Origin: Phlegmacium glaucopus
Lineage: Eukaryota > Basidiomycota > Agaricomycetes > Agaricales > Cortinariaceae
DNA length: 28,601 bases
NCBI GenBank assembly: GCA_015039465.1
Contig: MU130529.1
Location: forward strand, 25,464-54,064
Reading direction: 5' to 3'
A program made the position numbers and the translations under genes. Positions 1-9,528 of the stretch are shown piece after piece. The notes beneath the pieces are model-generated. The model did no database searches. It was given only the letters and a program-made list of their open reading frames with translations, and was not told the DNA's origin. Numbering within the stretch: the first letter of the stretch is position 1; every line of letters begins with the position of its first letter.

Positions 1-2
1 CA

Positions 3-905
3 TCAGACTTAGCAAATTACCAAGGTGGCTCTTTTTGTCAAATACATGAAAATGAGTTTGGCAATAGGTGTTGTGTTAGAGATTGTACAGACACTGTGAT
101 TGCTGCAACTATGGCCTGTGCAGATCATCAAGCTCTTTGGAATAAATATAAGCTTGACCACTCAGGTGGAAGTTTAGCAGGATCAAAAAGAATGTTGAAC
201 CGTCACCAAGAGAATCTGCCATGGAATCCAAAAGGTGAACATGAGCATCAGCCACATGATCAACCTGCTCCAGATCCCATAAAGTTAAAAAATTTCTTTG
301 GTCCTGCAACTTTTTATTGTGTTGAAACCATTTGTGCCCCATGTGGTGTTGTTGTTGCATGGGCTAAATTTTCAAGATCAGAATCAGAATCAAATATCTT
401 GGCATTCTTAAACCAAGTGTATCCTTCAATGGAATCACACCCTGACTATATATGCATTGATAAAGCATGTCGATTACTTAAGCATGTTGTTGCTCAGGGT
501 CAATGGAACACCTGGTCACAAACAACCAGATTCATAGTTGATAGCTATCATTATCAGAATCATCGCAAAACAGACACTCTTTGTCGGTGTCGTACTTGGT
601 GTAATCCAGCTCCCACAGATGGGTCTGCTCCAAATCTGGTTATAACAGCAACAGCATCTGATGGTACTACTTATCAGAAACGTGCATTCAATACTCAGGC
701 ATGTGAACAACTCAATGCATGGTTGGGTGGGTTTGAGTCAATTCTCAAGTGAATGACCCCTTCAAATTTTAATTGGTTTATACATGCAATGCTCTTTTAT
801 CATACAAGAAATGTTATCAAGCGACAAATAAATAAAAATAAAAAGAGACAAGCAGGAAAGTTGAATAATGATAGTGATAGTGACAGTGATGATGGTGCTG
901 AATAA
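3..905 (+). pseudogene. CxC5/CxC6-like KDZ-associated cysteine-cluster protein, 3' part
   Basis: The frame is open from the left window edge. It begins with a cysteine/histidine cluster (GGSFCQIHENEFGNRCCV, then DCT and ACADH) typical of the CxC5/CxC6 clusters that accompany KDZ transposases in basidiomycetes. It continues through FFGPATFYCVETICAPCG, DYICIDKACRLLKHV and NTQACEQLNAWLGGFESILK. An in-frame TGA at 750-752 interrupts it. The same frame continues as MTPSNFNWFIHAMLFYHTRN and a serine/aspartate tail to a TAA at 903-905, so the TGA is a nonsense mutation (probably CGA arginine, giving SILKRM) and not the natural end. The gene is cut by the window on its 5' side. Family assignment is from pattern memory; role is DNA binding or transposition in a KDZ-type element by inference. 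Confidence 0.75.
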
Positions 906-1009
906 ATAAATAAATTGTACATACATGCACATGTAACAAAGGCTGAATACCAAAATAAATTGTATATACATACACATATAACATTATATAATTGAACAGC
1001 TATTGAAAT

Positions 1010-1151
1010 TCACAAAAGTCCGGTCAAAGTCCGGTCATTTTTATACATCCACTGGACTTTGACCGGACTTTGACCGGACTTTGACTGGACTTCTACCGGA
1101 ATTCCGGCGGAGTCCGGCGGAGTCTGGCCGGACAACGTGGGGGACTGTAAA
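1010..1151. mobile_element. Remnant of CCCCCACG-ended repeat element with CCGGACTTTGA repeats
   Basis: Positions 1015-1036 and 1061-1082 are a perfect 22-nt inverted repeat with a 24-nt loop, built of CCGGACTTTGA-like units. Further CCGGA/TCCGG units run to about 1133. The right end CGTGGGGGACTGTAAA (1136-1151) matches, with one difference, the right end of the element at 1302-2851. No matching left end was found, so it is truncated or solo. DUF6589 coding sequence resumes directly after it. Confidence 0.55.
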
Positions 1152-1339
1152 ATACACGCATCATCCAACAACCATGGCAAGACTTCTCCTTCTCATGTCA
1201 AACTTAGTTCTGATTGATTAGCCATAGGTTTGTACACACATTATAGCTAGTGCTTGAAAGTCCAGTCTTTGGTCTTTTTGACCTTTTTTTGAGCTAGAAT
1301 GGAGGTCTTTACAATGTCTTTACACTCCCCCACGTCTTC

Positions 1340-1605
1340 CTGGAGGATTCCTGGTGGATTCCTACCTATTCTGGGAGGATTCCTGGAGGATTCCTACCAT
1401 TCCTGGTAGGAATACCAGGATTCCAGGAGGAATTTTCTACCAGCCAATTCCCTCTGAAATTGACATTCCTGGCTCTTCCCAGTCCAGGAGGATTCCAGGA
1501 GGATTCCTGGTACACAATGAAATTGATACCAGGATTCCCAGAATTCCTTAGGAATCCCCAACACAGAATCCACCCGGAATCCACCTGGAATCCTGGGAAT
1601 TCCAC
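1340..1605. repeat. Left subterminal AGGATTCC / GGAATCC repeat block
   Basis: About 265 bp of degenerate 9-12 bp units (GAGGATTCCTGG, its complement CCAGGAAT and variants) in both orientations. The block can fold back on itself and pairs with the right block at 2686-2828. Short open frames here have no coding look. Confidence 0.8.
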
Positions 1606-1924
1606 AACTCTTACTTTTAAATATTATTCAAAATTAAAATAATCATATATAAGTCAATAGTAAGTTAAATATACATAAGTTAACTGTAATTCATATATAA
1701 AGGGTTTGGTTTTATAAAGGGTCCAAAAGGGAAAAGAGAAATAGCAGAGATAAAAATATTTTCATTTGTACAAGATGGGCAATACCTTGCTGCCATTTGA
1801 ATTTTGAATTTTGTTCAGACTGCGAGGTGTGATCATGTGACCTCACGTGACGCACATTTCAGAGATCAACAAACGGTTAGTAATACTCATTTCACAACTA
1901 TCACAACCGCCACCACCATCCCAG

Positions 1925-2035
1925 AACCACGAATACAACAACAATGGACAATGGACGATGACAACAATGATGAACGATGACAACAACAATGGACAATGAC
2001 AACAACAATGGACGACAACAACAATGGATGACGGT
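1925..2035 (+). repeat. AACAACAATGGAC tandem repeat
   Basis: Irregular tandem units of AACAACAATGGACAATGAC and shorter forms, microsatellite-like and A/C/G-rich. The stretch 1606-1924 just upstream is AT-rich and shows no gene. Confidence 0.6.
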
Positions 2036-2042
2036 GACGACA

Positions 2043-2608
2043 GCTACGCCCCTAACCAGGGGGTTTTTGGTTTTTATTTTTGTTTTTTAGTTTAATTTCA
2101 ATTCACTAACAACTACCAGCAGCGTATGACCACGACAACCGCCCATCCACCACCATCCTCCACGACACACCACCGTCACCACGACACACCGCCGGTACCT
2201 CAACATGCACCGCCGGCACCTCGACAGCCGGCACCTTGTCACCCCCCCCTTCACCGGAGGGGTTTTTCTTAGTTACAGTTCAAACAACAATGGTTACCCC
2301 CCCATGTCTGGGGGGTTTGTTTTATTTCAACGGACACCAAATGACAACGATGACAACGATAACAACGCCGAATGATGATGAAGGCAGCTACCCCTCCAGG
2401 GGGGGTTTTTTTCTTAATTTTTTATCAAATGTCCGCTACCCTCCCCTAGTGGGAGGGTTTTTTGTAAATATTTTACTTTTTAACCATGATCTATGTCAAA
2501 CTATGCCCGTTTTTTTAAAATATATATATATATATCTAGTTTATTAGATTACAAAATGTATAATTAATTATGAATGATGATATAGCTACCCTCTTACCAG
2601 GGGGTAGT
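2043..2608 (+). repeat. Array of six C-run / G-run hairpins followed by T tracts
   Basis: Six related units, each C-run, short loop, G-run, T-run, start near 2043, 2239, 2292, 2387, 2435 and 2585. Typical forms are GCTACCCTCCCCTAGTGGGA with AGGGTTTTTT following. Most begin GCTAC or a variant. An open frame over 2236-2547 translates them as repeated PP-x-x-GGFF motifs, but low complexity and position inside a transposon argue against a real protein. They resemble rho-independent terminators in shape, though this is a nuclear fungal sequence. Confidence 0.7.
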
Positions 2609-2685
2609 ATTAAATTAAAGAAATTAATATATTACAAGAAAACTCTAAGGAAATTTGATTGAAATAGTGGTGTAGAAATAATAAT

Positions 2686-2828
2686 TCCAGGAATCCACCA
2701 GGAATCCACCAGGAATACCAGGAATCCGCCAGGAATACCAGGAATCCGCCAGGAATTAACTAGGAATCCCAGGAATCCACCCAGAATCCATGAGGAATAT
2801 TTTCATTTATCAGGAATTCCTGGAGGAA
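2686..2828. repeat. Right subterminal CCAGGAATCCACCAGGAAT repeat block
   Basis: About 12 units of CCAGGAAT(C/A)C(A/G)C/A type in tandem, complementary to the block at 1340-1605. It ends at the right terminus of the nested element. Confidence 0.8.
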
Positions 2829-2852
2829 GACGTGGGGGAGTGTAAATTGTTG

Positions 2853-3004
2853 CTAGAATGCTGAAATTAAAATTCCCCATTACAACTGTGGTGCCTAAAA
2901 AGGAAATTTTTCCGGTCTTGGACCGGAAATAAGACCGGACTGACCCTGATTTTTTTGTTCCCACACCCCAATTGTGATGGGGAATTTTGATTTCAGTGTT
3001 ATAG
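2853..3004. repeat. Imperfect foldback inside the outer element
   Basis: The arm near 2853-2893 pairs imperfectly with 2963-3004 (core ATGGGGAATTTT against AAAATTCCCCAT). Between the arms are CCGGTCTTGGACCGG palindromes. This is what remains of the outer element's interior. Confidence 0.55.
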
Positions 3005-5689
3005 CTCAAAAAAAGGTCAAAAAGACCAAAGACTGGACTTTCAAGCACTAGTTATAGCAAGTCTTAATTTCACACAAAGCAATGAGGCATGCCTTCTCCC
3101 TCTTGCTCGTGAACTTCTTTATTTTGTGTATTCTGCTCCTGCCAACCTCATGGCTTATATTAGCCGCATAGGTGATATGCCTGCCTATACCACTGTCCAA
3201 AATGCACTAAAAGGTCTTGCCACCCACGAAACTCTTATCACAAAGGCTCATGCCAAAGATCCAACAAAGTTGGGGTTCCTCCAATTTGATAACGTGCAAA
3301 ATTACACACAGCAGAGAGATCACCAAATCGGAAGAATGAACAAGATGAATATTGGCATTGCAGTGACTTATTGCGAATTGGAAGGTGCCAATCTGGCTGC
3401 TGTCAACTTCACCAAATGAAAAAAAACTTGTCCTTGAAAATAAGCGCTCCAAACTCACCATCAACAATCTACTCTCAATAATTGATCAAAAACACCTTGA
3501 CACTGTCTTCACACTTCATTGGCTACGTGTCCTTGTCAACTCAATACCTAAACTATTGAAATGGAAAGCACATGTGAAAATGCTTTTCATTGAGAAGGCA
3601 TCAAAGCTTCAACTTCCAATCATCCCCACAAAAGTACACCCTCTTGCATCTAATGGCAAGAACGAGACAGTTACCACTGAACTGAAAGATGTGCTTTTCG
3701 ACTTCTTTGATCAAATGGGACAAACAGAATCTGATTATAGTTGTTGAATACTTTTTGCAGGTGGAGATGGCCTCACCTTCCAAAAGATGCCTGAAATCCA
3801 ATGTTACCTGCAGTTTCACAATGACCCATTCCAGAGCCTGGCATTGCTTGAGCCTGTCCTTTCATTATGGCATACAGAGTGGACTGACTTGAGTCGGGTC
3901 TTCAAAGTACATTGGGACTCTCTCTTGAGTCCTGACCCTTTGTCTCTCAGCCACAGCACAGCAAAGATCAACCGTTCAGGACCTTCTAGTTTGAAAAAGG
4001 TTGATTATTATCCAGCCACAGACCTGGCCTATCTCATCTTGGATGGTCACATTCTTGATTGCTGGCAGTCCGTCAATTCTTGTGCATAATATTCAGCACT
4101 GATTTTTCAGACAGGAATTACTTCAAATGTGATGACATCTTTGCACACTTTGCCAAGTTAGATACCCTTCTGGAGATTGAGGATCTTATTAAAGCTGCCC
4201 AGGTACTCCATTGTACCTTTTCCAACACCCATGCTATCTACCATGCCCTTGATGACACAACCATTGAAAGTGAATGGTCCAAGAACATTGCATGTGGATC
4301 AGCTTGGATACCCCCACCTGTTTTTGAGAGCACTCTGTCAGATGCAACAAAACATTCAAAAAAGGAAAAACCAATAACACGTCACCCTCAAGGTGATCAT
4401 GTGCTCGCAAACTCAATCACATTAATGCAGAACACACTCATGTCTTGAGAAATGTCATATGTGATTGCTGAGGGAGATCCAGGGCATGTTTATGAGATTA
4501 TGAAGGTAAGAAATATGTGTTCTGAATGTTGCCTTGAATTGACAATCAATTTAGATACTTGTATTCACTTTTTTGGGCTCAAGCCACACAAAATATTCAA
4601 GTTATCTGCTTGAAACAATTTGTTGGCTTGAGCTTGAATCCAGCCAGGCCCTCCATGGAACCATTCTTCGGACAACACTGGTCAACCTCACAGCACGTGC
4701 AGGGTCTTTCAGTGCAGCAGATCTGATGCAGGAGTTTTTCAATCAACTTCTAAAGGCTATTGTTGAGAAGAAAGGTGTAGAGTATGGTGACACCTTCATT
4801 CGTCAGGTTATTTCGCGAAACTTGCATCATTTTGCATGTATTAAGCTTGACCTTTGTGCTGGTGTGGGTCTATCTCAACAAAGTGGACACCACTCAGCAC
4901 CACATTTAAACCCAGAGATTCAGATTCTCCTCGCAACATATCAGAGCTCTGAACTTCACCTTCGCCGACCTGGCTGGGTCTACACTGATGTTGACAAAGA
5001 CCACTTTCAAGCTGGTATCACCAAACTCAGGGACAGCAAATTGAAGAAATGGATTTCAGAGACATTGAACACCTGCAACCTTCAGTCATATACACAGCAT
5101 CAGCTTTTAGACGATGAATGTCTCTCTGGTGATGAGGAAGAATGGGAAGAACTTGACCTCAGGCTGGTACTGGAACCTCTAGTTATCGGAGAGGTCGTTG
5201 ATGGTGAACTTATTTTTACATTGGTTGAGGCATCAGCACTGGAGATTGATAACTGGATATCCCATCTTGAAGATATTCCCACAGAGTATTCCAGTGGTGA
5301 GGAAAGTGATGTACAATCATGTAAGTGTCTATTCAACTTTGATTCTAATTGTCGCATTACTGAAACTCTGTTAGAAATGTTTAATTGCAAGCTTGAAACA
5401 AATAACATACTGCATATTAATTTGCCAGGTTATACGTGGCCTCTCAGCTTGCATAGTGATGCCGCAGTTGGTGCCTGGGTTTGATCATATTTAGCATTGG
5501 TTACTCTTTATAGTAATATGTGCAGGACAGCCCAGACAAGTCCGGCTTGCCAGAATAAGTGCCAACCTTTTCAAACATGCGGAAAGGAGTATAACACTGA
5601 ACCACAACCTCTGAATGAACCAAAATGAATTACCCTATGAGAATTCAGCTGTTTTTTGGTTGGTAGGTGCATGAGAAATTTTACAGGTT

Positions 5690-5815
5690 TGAACATGTTT
5701 GAACCTGAACCGGACCAGAACCGGTGGTCCGGTCCAAGGTTCAGCAGTTTACCTGAACCGAACCATTGGTCCAGTTCTTGGTTCTCAAAATTTGTCAGAG
5801 AACCGGACTGAACCA
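5690..5815. repeat. GAACCGG / CCGGTTC palindromic repeat block
   Basis: Repeated CTGAACCGGACC, AGAACCGG, GGTCCGGTCC, AAGGTTC and variants in both orientations, about 125 bp. The flanks 5485-5689 and 5816-6312 hold no gene apart from the small remnant at 5829-6029. Confidence 0.65.
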
Positions 5816-5828
5816 AACTTCAGCATCA

Positions 5829-6029
5829 CTAAGCTTGCAACTGCTGCACTTGAATCTCTTCAACCTTGTCTGTATCCATGTTTGTAATAACATTGTCAAC
5901 AACCATATCATCTTCATCTGTCCCTGACTCGGACTCTGGTCGTTCTTCATCCTTGACCTGAATCACTTGTTCCTTTTTCCTCTCTTTTTTTTTCTGTTTA
6001 ACCTCTTTACAATATTCTGCAAACTTTTC
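5829..6029 (-). pseudogene. Charged C-terminal remnant, family unknown
   Basis: The minus frame reads FAEYCKEVKQKKKERKKEQ, then an acidic stretch (ERPESESGTDEDDM) and ends VEEIQVQQLQA with TAG at 5829-5831. A lysine-rich then acid-rich tail is common at the C-terminus of fungal transposon proteins, but I do not recognise the family. Upstream the frame meets a TGA at 6030-6032 (reading L*EKF, possibly CGA before). It could also be a chance open frame. Confidence 0.3.
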
Positions 6030-6059
6030 TCACAGCCTCTTGCAACATCAGGAAAACCA

Positions 6060-6312
6060 TAAATTGATTATTTTGCACCACAGAGGTTTGTAGTGTCTAA
6101 TGAACCAAATTAGACAGGATTTAGGAAGATGGTGCACGATGATGCACGATTAGGCACTCGTTGGTTCAAAATGGTACAATAAACAAAATGTAGATTTTGG
6201 CTGGTGCAAAATCCTGCACTATGAACTACAGATGTTGCACAAAAAATCTTCATTGAATCATCCATAAGTGGGTATCTGAGTGAGAATCAATTGCACATAG
6301 GGAATCTATAAT
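6060..6312. repeat. Left flank of module 1 with TGCAC/GTGCA motifs
   Basis: Six or so TTTTGCACC, GGTGCACGATGATGCACG, GGTGCAAAAT and TGTTGCAC motifs in both orientations, just beyond the stop codon of the minus-strand transposase. Similar motifs occur at 12660-12813 on the other side of module 1. This fits subterminal transposase-binding repeats, by analogy with CACTA-type elements (inference). Confidence 0.4.
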
Positions 6313-8530
6313 TTAACATGCAATCCTGTACATATGCCTATCTGTAGAGTCATTGACAAAGAAAGTGCTGCATTGGTCCAAAACATTACTACTAGACCAT
6401 TCTTGGGGTGCAAACACACCAAATTTGGGGTAAAGATGAACGCTGCAGTGGATATTAGCTAATGGAATGATACTGCATATGTGTGTCCCGTCTCTATCCT
6501 TCTGTGGTGAAACTTTGTACAGGAGGTGATTGGGTTCTGGGCTATCAGAAAGAGGGGTATACCATTCGACATATGCAAGATGTTCAGGAACTTTGGTACT
6601 GTCAGTAAACACAATAGGGAGGGTGTGCTCGGGAATTGAGAAGACAATATGAATATGTCCGATGTGGTAGCCTGATTTTTGGGAAAAACTTTGAATCTTG
6701 TGGTAGAAAATCAACACAAAAGACGTACCATCCAGACCAATATCTTCTCCAGTTCCATTGTTGATCAATCCAGTATCAAAACAGCTTGGAATGGATTTTA
6801 TATGTGAATCCTTCCGCTCTGGACGGCAATGGATTGAATCAGAAGTTGAGACCATCAATGTTGATGGATCCATTTGCATAAACTTGATGCAGTGCCATAC
6901 TGTGACTTTGGTGAATGGCATGCAAATCCCCCAAAGTTTTTGTTCGAGCTGCGCACGTGTGAGGTTGGGGTCATTGCTTAAAGCAATAAAACATGGGAGG
7001 GCTGTGTGGAAGTGAGTGGCACCTGTATTTCATGACCAAAACATCGAGTGAGACTGCCCAAAGTGAAGGATGCTTTGTGAGCTTGAGAGTTTGATCAAGC
7101 TCAAGCCCAGGAGGTGTCCATTCAATGCGTGGAGGACAGGGACAACCCTTAAGTTGCTATTCAACATATTGGCGGTGCCGAAGAATTTTCTCCTTCCATT
7201 CTAGCCAAATTGTCATCTGTGTGAATTTGTCCTTGTGGTTTGTCGCAGCATAGGCATCCTTCACAAGATCAATGTGAAGGTGTTCCATGTACTCGGTGTT
7301 GAAGTTGTCCAGTGTGCTGTAAAGCTTGATGTATTTGATGTAGTGCCTGGTGGAATGAAGTTTGGGAATGTTGAACACATCGCAAATGTCAAGGTCCACA
7401 AAAATGCTCTTGTTGTCATGGAAGCGCCTGAGGGAATCTTCAAGAAGTTGAAGGTTTCATTAGTATGTACTGGATATTGGGCAAGGTAAAGAAAATCAAG
7501 AAGTGTGTGAACTGCACAAACTAAACAAGCATTGGATAATCCACCTAGGAGGGGAGCATTGAGCACAAGGCCCATTAGAATATGGCTCATTTGGTTGTGC
7601 TCCTGGCCAGTTACCCTTGAGAGACTTGTGATACCTCTGATGAAATGCTGAATGTTGTGATTTGGTGGCATTCAACGACACCGTGCATCAACCTCGAGAG
7701 GTCCTAAGGCCTTAGTAACCCAAGAAATCAGGTGCTTGATGATGCCCTGATAGAGTTGATGGAGGATGTCGGGGGTGATGGACCGATAGATGTGGACATA
7801 AGGCAAATCCTTCCAGAACGGCTCAACGATTGGCTTGATACCCGCCTCTGAACACACCTGCAAAAAAGCTCCAGGATCGTTGTCAAAGGAATCTAACGCC
7901 TCGAGGATCTGTTCAAGATCCTGATGCCCAAGGTTTTGACCTTCAACAAATTCATCTAATTTATCTTGTGGGGTTTCACATGTTGGGCATTCTCCAGTTT
8001 TTGTACATGTCATGAGGACTTGTTCAGGGTAATCGCCAGAGGAGCAGGCAAGGAGAGGGTGGTTTCAATGTACAGAGCCATCGCCAGTTGCCATAAAAAT
8101 CCCAGATATGCCAGCCAATTTCAGAGGCTCAAGAACACGCCCCATGCATGCATTATATAGGTTTGCTAGCTGGCATATCTCAGCATCTGTATTATGTAAT
8201 TGTTTACTCTTTTTTGGAATTGGGTACTATAAATATTTCTGTGATTTGTTAGATTTCTTTCAGATTTTTAAACCTAGCCAAAGATGTTCAGGGCTGGCCA
8301 GGGCAGCCAGAGCTAGCCAGGCCAAGGTTATTTTTTTCTGATGTTCTCACTAGCTGTATCCAGATTGCCTTCATTTTCTGGTTGGTTTTCCGAGTTATCG
8401 AGCATGTTGCCAGGATCAGGGAATATTTGCTTGCAATGGGGATCGTCACTTTGTCACTGGTGGGTATGAATCCTGCTGCACTTGAATGATGCTCCACATC
8501 CACAGATAACCTGCATATATGGGTGGACCG
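6313..8530 (-). pseudogene. Plavaka-type transposase, degenerate copy (module 1)
   Basis: Read on the minus strand from about 8510: a cysteine/histidine cluster (VICGCGASFKCSRIHTHQ, stop, QSDDPHC), probably the N-terminal zinc finger. After an intron-like gap come EICQLANLYNACMGRVLEPL and GISGIFMATGDGSVH, SGDYPEQVLMTCTKTGECPTC, IKPIVEPFWKDLPYVHIYRS, ITPDILHQLYQGIIKHLISW and LPPNH-like NHNIQHFIRGITSLSRVTG. Then follow LLDFLYLAQYPVHTNET, FNIPKLHSTRHYIKYIKLY, FNTEYMEHLHIDLVKDAYAA and the C-terminal LAYVEWYTPLSDSPEPNHLL, SIIPLANIHCSVHLYPKFG and SSSNVLDQCSTFFVNDSTDR, ending at TAA 6313-6315. The order is that of Plavaka transposases. Damage: TGA at 8454, 8065 and 7672 (all readable as former CGA), a 1-nt loss near 7459, TAG near 7157 and a shift near 7030. 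The central middle region of the protein appears short. It is the divergent neighbour of the DUF6532 gene at 9529. Confidence 0.8.
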
Positions 8531-9104
8531 AGGGGTATGGAAATGAGTAAAGGTCGTTGGTGGTTCAAGTGTTAGGAGCTCTGCAAATTTCACAGCTGGT
8601 TTTCATAGCACCTGACTCAGGAGTCAGGAACGTTGATGTACCTGCGGTGGGGTCAGACCGCAAGTAGTACATAGTTCATGGGGTTGATGTAGTTCTCTTT
8701 GATAGGTGATAGTGAGGTTTTATGAGGTGCGAAGGTTTGCTTTAAAGTGCAAGATAATGTGCAGAAAAAGCGAAGTTTGCAGGATGATTTTCAAGGAGTG
8801 CAAGAGTAGCTTAGTACAATGTTCCAAAGGTGGGATCAAAAGTGTGGTAATTTCTCTGTTCTCCTGTGTTCCTTTACCTTACTTGCTACTGCTAATAATA
8901 TAGTAACTAGCAAATAGCTAAGTGCAGAAAGGTGAAACAGAAATGTAAAATGCGGGTTAAAGTGGAGTCACATGAGTCCGGTATTTTTGTAATGAAACAT
9001 AGGAGATAAAAGCCAAATAAAGGAGACAAGATAAAAATAAAGGTGATGAGTAATAAAGTCACCTGAGTGACCTTCGTTGGAAGTGTGTTTAAAGATTGCA
9101 AGAA
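8531..9104. other. Intergenic region between divergent module-1 genes
   Basis: No gene seen. It should hold the promoters of the transposase (-) and the DUF6532 gene (+). Short palindromes occur at 8610-8670 (TGACTCAGGAGTCA; TGCGG...CCGCA around GGGGTCAGA). Confidence 0.4.
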
Positions 9105-9300
9105 CTGCTGGTAACTGCAAATGATAATGTGAATGTTGGTGATAACTGCAAGTATCTGTGATGATCTGCGAGTATTCTGTGATGATCTGTGAGTATGTGC
9201 AATGATCTGCAATGATCTGCAATGACCTGCAATGATCTGCAAGTATCCACAATGATATGTGAGCATCTGCAAGTATACTGCGAAGGTTGTGAAACTGCAA
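9105..9300 (+). repeat. TGCAATGATC / TGCAAGTATC tandem repeat
   Basis: Degenerate 10-bp units (TGCAATGATC, TGTGATGATC, TGCAAGTATC, TGCGAGTATT) run for about 190 bp upstream of the DUF6532 start. The central part, 9198-9245, is nearly exact. Confidence 0.75.
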
Positions 9301-9528
9301 AAATGGTGCATTTAGATCCCTAGACATCTCCTGGGTCCTATCAACGTCCAAGTTAAACATCGCAATTTTCCAACCCCTACCTCTTTCTTCCTCGTCTCAC
9401 AAGCTCAAGTTATTCCACTCCCTAGTCCCATAATCTCTTTCCAAACTCCCTTCTCCAACGCAATCTTAATTCAAGTTATTTGCATACACATTCCTTCCAG
9501 TACTTTATTTTGAACCTCCATCTTCACA

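Larger units (their letters stand above)
1302..2851. mobile_element. Nested element with TTTACACTCCCCCACG termini
   Basis: A perfect 23-bp inverted repeat, 1319-1341 against 2824-2846, carries the ends TTTACACTCCCCCACG and CGTGGGGGAGTGTAAA. The direct repeat GCTAGAATG (1293-1301 and 2852-2860) flanks it and is a candidate 9-bp target duplication, which would be Mutator-like; this is inference. Just inside the ends lie AGGATTCCTGG-type repeats. The centre holds AACAATGGA tandems and a hairpin array. No transposase domain is seen, so it is probably non-autonomous. Confidence 0.65.
1247..3051. mobile_element. Non-autonomous element with perfect 49-bp terminal inverted repeats
   Basis: Positions 1247-1295 and 3003-3051 are exact reverse complements over 49 nt (outer ends CTAGTGCTTGAAAGTCC and GGACTTTCAAGCACTAG). 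The element is flanked by the direct repeat TTATAG (1241-1246 and 3052-3057; a following C may extend it on one reading). Removing the element and one repeat copy puts the two DUF6589 pieces in one reading frame. No transposase is recognisable inside. Its interior is mostly another element (1302-2851) plus an imperfect foldback at 2853-3004. Confidence 0.85.
1152..5484 (+). pseudogene. DUF6589-family protein, degenerate, split by a transposable element
   Basis: The reading resembles the large DUF6589 family of Agaricomycetes, whose function is unknown. Part 1 is 1152-1246 (HHPTTMARLLLLMSN). It is cut by the 1247-3051 element and resumes in frame at 3052 (NEACLLPLARELLYFV, NALKGLA). A +1 shift near 3413-3420 leads to NEKKLVLENKRSKLTINNLL and DTVFTLHWLRVLV. 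At 3742-3747 a TGT TGA pair stands where the family seems to have two arginines, then GGDGLTFQKM, WHTEWTDLSR and KKVDYYPATDLAYLILDG follow. Intron 4068-4114 (47 bp) joins W-Q to NYFKCDDIFAHFAKL. A TGA at 4446-4448 lies in LMS*EMSYVIAEGDPG. Intron 4506-4554 (49 bp) leads to GSSHTKYSSYLLETICWLEL, NLTARAGSFSAADLMQEFFN and GDTFIRQVISRNLHHF, then an acidic tail. The first part also holds two TAG codons. The gene is clearly dead. Confidence 0.75.

Noticed and set aside
2043..2463. Rho-independent terminators
   Set aside because: Shape fits, but introns and gene families show a fungal nuclear genome; kept as a structural repeat only.
2236..2547. 103-residue open frame with repeated PPxxGGFF motifs
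   Set aside because: It is the translation of the hairpin/T-run array inside a transposon; low complexity, no start context, no family.
4177..4377. 66-residue overlapping plus-strand frame
   Set aside because: Shadow of the DUF6589 exon in another frame.
8610..8670. tRNA-Leu-like arm (CTGACTCAGGAGTCAG)
   Set aside because: No A or B box at proper spacing and no acceptor stem.
8907..9360. Overlapping minus-strand frames of 130-134 residues
   Set aside because: They translate the 10-bp tandem repeat (repeated ADHCRSLQIIADHC-like text) and are not a protein family.
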